Source: UQRS01 sp964481575 (lineage in GTDB: Bacteria; Bacillota; Clostridia; Oscillospirales; Acutalibacteraceae). From it: a stretch of 64,000 nt of DNA. Shown one piece after another: positions 60,766 to 64,000 of the stretch. The stretch's first letter is position 1, and each line of letters begins with the position of its first letter. The translations under genes were made by a program, and so were the position numbers. Under the pieces are notes generated by a model. That model did no database searches, had not been told where the DNA came from, and saw only the letters and a list, made by a program, of their open reading frames with translations. The DNA lies in assembly GCA_964481575.1 (NCBI GenBank), contig CAYZTR010000006.1:1-64000 (forward strand). The letters are read 5' to 3'.

Positions 60766-61755
60766 TTATACCGGCTGGCAAAGCGCCAGCAGATCGTCTA
60801 CCTGCGCGGTGGCCAGACACTCTACCGTATCGGCGGCGCCGTAATAAATTTTTACCTGGCCGTCTTCTTCCAGGAGCATCCCGCCGGGGAAAATGACATT
60901 TTCCCGGAAACCTTCGTCGGCTTCATAAGGAGCTTCGGGGGCCAGCAAAGGCGATTTGGACAGGCCGATCACCTTGGACGGATCCTCCAGATCCAACAGC
61001 ATGATACCGGCGCAATACCGCTTCTTCCAGGTATCCTCCCAGCCGTTTTTACCACGGTTGGGATCAACATCCACCGCATGGAACACGGTCAGCCAGCCCT
61101 TTTCTGTTTTCACAGGCGGGGCGGCAGGGCCGGTTTTATCATTGGCAAATGGCACCTGCTCCACCGGCAGCACCAGACTGGAGTTACCCCAATAGATCAG
61201 ATCCGGGGACCGGGACAACCAGGTATCAAACCGATCCCTGCCCCGGGAATACACCGGCATGGGGCGCTCCAGGCGGACATATTCGCCCCCGATCTTTTCG
61301 GGGAAAAGCACCATGTTCCGATTGTCCGGCAGCGAAAGGCTCAAGATCTTCAACTCCTGCAGATCCGGGGTAATCTCCCCCACGCCGCCCCGGAGACCGT
61401 GGCGGGTATCGCAGGCAAAACAGACATACAAATGCCCATCCAGAACCGTGAGCCGGGGATCATAGATCCGGGTCATTTCAGAATCCGGCAAATGATGAGA
61501 GTGGAGCAGAGGCTCCGGCCGGGCCGTCCAATGAACCCCGTCGGGGCTGGTGGCAAAGCCGATGGTACACCCGGTAAACCGGCTGCCGGAAACGTGCCGG
61601 TAATCATTGCGGAACAACATCAGGTACTGCCCCTGCCACTTAACCACCCCGGCATTGAAAATGCAGGTGGCTTCATAGGGAATATCCTTGGCCGTCAGAA
61701 TGGGGCCATGGCGGGTAATGCAGGAGGCAGAAGTCAGCTTAGGTTCTAACTGCAT
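60766..61755 (-). CDS. GH130 family glycoside phosphorylase (mannosylphosphorylase-like)
   Basis: A 329-residue five-bladed beta-propeller enzyme. FRNDYRHVSGSRFTG, TRIYDPRLTVLDG (catalytic-type Asp) and ENVIFPGGMLLEEDG are GH130 features. GH130 enzymes phosphorolyse beta-1,2- or beta-1,4-mannosides to mannose-1-phosphate; the linkage here is not known. Last gene of a three-gene operon with a Gfo/Idh oxidoreductase and a sugar isomerase. Confidence 0.9.
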   Translation of the reverse strand: MQLEPKLTSASCITRHGPILTAKDIPYEATCIFNAGVVKWQGQYLMLFRNDYRHVSGSRFTGCTIGFATSPDGVHWTARPEPLLHSHHLPDSEMTRIYDPRLTVLDGHLYVCFACDTRHGLRGGVGEITPDLQELKILSLSLPDNRNMVLFPEKIGGEYVRLERPMPVYSRGRDRFDTWLSRSPDLIYWGNSSLVLPVEQVPFANDKTGPAAPPVKTEKGWLTVFHAVDVDPNRGKNGWEDTWKKRYCAGIMLLDLEDPSKVIGLSKSPLLAPEAPYEADEGFRENVIFPGGMLLEEDGQVKIYYGAADTVECLATAQVDDLLALCQPV

Positions 61756-61769
61756 AGGTAAAACACCTC

Positions 61770-62936
61770 TTAATACGTGCCTTCCAGGTCGGCAACAGCG
61801 CCGGAGGCTTCAGGCTTTACAAAAGTTGAAGCCCGGATCTTTTCCTGGAGCAGGTCATAGAACAGATCCTCATCTAACGGCAGTTCCACCGATTTGCCGG
61901 TCCAAGAGGACAGGTGGATGGCATTGGAAATGGTCAGGCCATTGATTCCCTCCTGGCCGGGGGCCAGGAGCGGCGTCCCATGCAGGACGGCCTGGATAAA
62001 GTTATTGCAGATGCCCACATGCTGCGGGGCTTCACCGCGAATAGGGATCTGGACGTTCCATTCCTCCGGCCGGTCAAAGCCGCCTGCGGCGGTATTCCGG
62101 AATTCCTGCACCGAACCGTTGCAACGGATATACTGGAGGACTCCCCCTTCAATGACCACCTTGCCCCGGTCACCGCTGATTTCCAAACGGTTGGTACCCG
62201 GCGCTTCGCCGGTGGTGGTGACAAACACGCCGGTGGCGCCGTTGGGATATTCCAGATAGGCGGTGACGTCGTCCTCCACTTCAATGTCATGGTATTTACC
62301 GTAGGCACAGAAGCCGGTGACTTTGGAGGGCATACCGCAAAGCCACTGGAGCAGATCCAGCTGGTGGGGATCCTGATTCAGCAGGACGCCGCCGCCTTCC
62401 CCGGCCCAGGTGGCCCGCCAGGAGCCCGAATCATAATAACTCTTGGTCCGGAACCAGTCGGTGATAATCCAGTTGACCCGCACCAGCTCTCCCAGTTCCC
62501 CGGAATCTATCAGCTGCTTCACCTTCTGATACAGCGGATCGGTGCGCTGGTTGAACATCAGGCCAAACACCTGATTCGGATGGGCATCGGCCACGGCGTT
62601 CATTTCCCGGACGGCCTTGGTATAAACACCGGCGGGTTTTTCACTGAGCACATGCAGACCGGCCTCCAGGCCGGCAATGGCATAGGTGGGATGAAAATAA
62701 TGGGGGGTGGCAATGAGGATAGCATCCACTTCCCCGCTGCCGATCAATTCCTCCGCGGTGGCGAAGCCCTTGCAATCCGGATTGCTGCAAAGCCGCAGGC
62801 CGGCTTCCAGCCGGGCCGGATCCACATCGCACACGGCGGTGATACGGCCGCCGTGAATTTTCCCGGCGTTAAAATTCCGAATGTGGCCGGAACCCATGTT
62901 CCCTAGCCCGATGATACCGAAACGTACTTCTTCCAT
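61770..62936 (-). CDS. Gfo/Idh/MocA family oxidoreductase
   Basis: A 388-residue NAD(P)-dependent dehydrogenase: N-terminal Rossmann fold GIIGLGNMGSGHIRN, middle EKPAG, and a DPHQLDLLQWLCG metal-binding-like or substrate motif. Members oxidise or epimerise sugars and inositols. Position between the isomerase and GH130 suggests action on the sugar freed by GH130 or taken up with it. Confidence 0.92.
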   Translation of the reverse strand: MEEVRFGIIGLGNMGSGHIRNFNAGKIHGGRITAVCDVDPARLEAGLRLCSNPDCKGFATAEELIGSGEVDAILIATPHYFHPTYAIAGLEAGLHVLSEKPAGVYTKAVREMNAVADAHPNQVFGLMFNQRTDPLYQKVKQLIDSGELGELVRVNWIITDWFRTKSYYDSGSWRATWAGEGGGVLLNQDPHQLDLLQWLCGMPSKVTGFCAYGKYHDIEVEDDVTAYLEYPNGATGVFVTTTGEAPGTNRLEISGDRGKVVIEGGVLQYIRCNGSVQEFRNTAAGGFDRPEEWNVQIPIRGEAPQHVGICNNFIQAVLHGTPLLAPGQEGINGLTISNAIHLSSWTGKSVELPLDEDLFYDLLQEKIRASTFVKPEASGAVADLEGTY

Positions 62937-62949
62937 GGCAGCTCCTCCC

Positions 62950-63774
62950 TTAGGCGATCTGGCAATCCAGCGTCTTGAGGATATCCATCAAGGCGTTGTA
63001 AGCAATTTTGAATTTATCCGCGCCGCAGACAGCGATGTCGCCGGTTTGCAGATGAGGCTCCAGAGACAAAAAGCCTTCATACCCCTGGGCAGCCAGCCGG
63101 CCCAGAATGTAGGCCAGATTGCCGTCTCCCTGACCGGAGGGCACCACCTTGCCGTTTTCCAGCAGGGCGTCCTTAATATGCATATACACAATCTGCTTTT
63201 CCAACAGATCAAACCCGGTCTTGGTATCACAGCCGCACTGGACAAAGTTGGCCGGGTCAAAGATCCCCTTGACCACATTCCAGTCCATAGCGTCCAGCAG
63301 GGTCTTACACCGGGCCGGTGTGTCACCGTAAATACCCTTTTCATTCTCATGCAGCAGAATCAGATCCTGGGTTCTGGCATAATCGGCAAACTGCTTCCAA
63401 TAGCCCAGCACCTTTTCCTGATAAACATCTGCATCCTCCCCCTTGGGGATAAAGAAGCTGAAAGTCCGGATGTACCGGGTCTCCATGATCCGGGCGATCT
63501 GGCAGACATGTTTGAATTTTTCATAATGGGGACCAAAGTCATCATTGACGCCGATCTTCCCCAAGGGCGAACCCACAGCTGAGAGACGGAACCCGTTCTC
63601 ATCCAGGCGGGCCTTGATGGCGCGGGCCTCCTCCAAAGTGCAGTCCGACAAATTTTTCCCGTCCACATTACGCATTTCAATATAATGAATGCCCAACTCT
63701 TTTAGGGTAGCCATCTGCTCGGTCAGGCTGTCAGCGATTTCATCAGCAAAGCCGGTGATGATAAATTTTGCCAT
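62950..63774 (-). CDS. Sugar phosphate isomerase/epimerase (TIM barrel)
   Basis: A 274-residue xylose-isomerase-like TIM-barrel protein: GFADEIADSLTEQM at the N-terminus; metal residues likely in LHENEKGIYGD, FDPANFVQCG and HIKDALLENGKVVPSGQGDGN. Substrate unknown; probably converts an intermediate of the same sugar pathway. ATG 63774 follows AAGGAG at 9 nt. First gene of the operon. Confidence 0.9.
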   Translation of the reverse strand: MAKFIITGFADEIADSLTEQMATLKELGIHYIEMRNVDGKNLSDCTLEEARAIKARLDENGFRLSAVGSPLGKIGVNDDFGPHYEKFKHVCQIARIMETRYIRTFSFFIPKGEDADVYQEKVLGYWKQFADYARTQDLILLHENEKGIYGDTPARCKTLLDAMDWNVVKGIFDPANFVQCGCDTKTGFDLLEKQIVYMHIKDALLENGKVVPSGQGDGNLAYILGRLAAQGYEGFLSLEPHLQTGDIAVCGADKFKIAYNALMDILKTLDCQIA

Positions 63775-63805
63775 AGTTGGAATCTCCTTCCAATGCACAT
63801 ATTTT

Positions 63806-63840
63806 GATAAAATTTTATCACACCCTCCCGGATTTGTAAA
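63806..63840 (-). promoter_or_regulatory. Promoter of the mannoside operon with palindromic -10
   Basis: Minus strand TTTACA (63840-63835), 17-bp spacer, TAAAAT (63817-63812). The -10 is inside a perfect 14-bp palindrome GATAAAATTTTATC (63806-63819), a likely repressor site. Confidence 0.75.
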
Positions 63841-63850
63841 CCTTTTTCAT

Positions 63851-63903
63851 ATGGCATTTTGGGTCAAATTTATGGCATTTTGCATCATTTTCGCCCAAAA
63901 TGC
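63851..63903. promoter_or_regulatory. Repeated operator-like element between divergent genes
   Basis: ATGGCATTTTG occurs at 63851-63861 and again at 63872-63882 (21-bp spacing, two helical turns). An inverted copy of its core (CAAAATGC) is at 63896-63903. It lies between the mannoside operon promoter and the rightward partial gene, as expected for a shared regulator site. Confidence 0.6.
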
Positions 63904-63955
63904 AATCTTTTGAGAAAAACGGTTACAATAACCCAAGTAAAAGGAGGGAACTGTT

Positions 63956-64000
63956 TTGGAACAAACCAAAAAACGGTGGTGGATCTTGCTGGGCAGTCTG
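63956..64000 (+). CDS. Partial gene, probable membrane protein
   Basis: The first 15 codons of a gene cut by the window edge. AAAGGAGG is followed, 7 nt later, by TTG 63956, giving an EQTKKRWWILLGSL start, i.e. a basic end then a hydrophobic segment. Transporter genes (for example sugar MFS symporters) often begin this way, and a mannoside permease would suit the neighbour, but this cannot be shown. Confidence 0.5.
   Translation, partial: MEQTKKRWWILLGSL

Overview
The window looks like a chromosomal segment of an anaerobic Clostridia species, most likely an Oscillospirales (Oscillospiraceae-type) gut bacterium. The evidence is the GC-rich, strongly Shine-Dalgarno-dependent coding style; the conserved nusB / xseAB / ispA / dxs / tlyA / nadK / argR / recN block; ftsEX with an M23 hydrolase; a dockerin-bearing secreted protein; and a TnpV-type mobile-element remnant. 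Taxonomy is an inference from gene content; no rRNA or tRNA gene was recognised.

Layout. 1-4963: an AT-rich acquired defence island directly downstream of guaA. One leftward operon reads controller-like HTH, m5C methyltransferase, NgoMIV-type restriction enzyme, Vsr, a DUF262 (ParB-like) protein and an Rx4H HEPN protein. The last 12 bp of guaA recur in direct orientation at 214-225, as expected for island integration at the guaA 3' end. 4964-9573: purC-guaA and glmS. 9574-16500: a dockerin protein, an orphan nucleotidyltransferase, a cation:proton antiporter, a cluster of hairpins, an HD hydrolase and an MFS permease. 16612-29762: an ABC exporter, an aldose-epimerase-like protein, and the long leftward repair/isoprenoid block from nusB to recN. 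30044-32747: uridine phosphorylase and a Na/Pi cotransporter.

33038-42130 is an unusual leftward sulfur-metabolism operon. It holds an M20 peptidase, a 34-codon Cys-rich leader ORF, an ABC importer (binding protein, ATPase, permease), three different cysteine synthase paralogs, a glutathionyl-hydroquinone-reductase-like GST and a GNAT acetyltransferase. Its promoter is preceded at about -65 by a 23-bp palindrome resembling the MET-box of LysR-type sulfur regulators. Together these suggest a regulated system that imports an organosulfur compound and turns it into cysteine. The leader ORF would be a cysteine sensor.

42317-44272: a small membrane protein under a palindromic promoter, a 2-hydroxyacid dehydrogenase, and an intergenic region with two unrelated tandem repeats (40 bp x3 and 26 bp x4). 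44300-50738: a division and envelope block (PucR-type regulator, ftsE, ftsX with a Ser-rich insert, M23 hydrolase, S41 protease, PHP phosphoesterase). 51354-53747: a tyrosine autokinase with a (Tyr-Gly)10 tail and its PHP phosphatase, without other capsule genes. 53809-57675: an operon with rqcH, a Nif3-like gene and trmK. 57854-60494: an orphan His-rich metal-binding lipoprotein, a polysaccharide deacetylase and VanZ. 60766-64000: a mannoside-type carbohydrate operon (sugar isomerase, Gfo/Idh oxidoreductase, GH130), diverging across a repeated operator from a truncated gene at the right edge.
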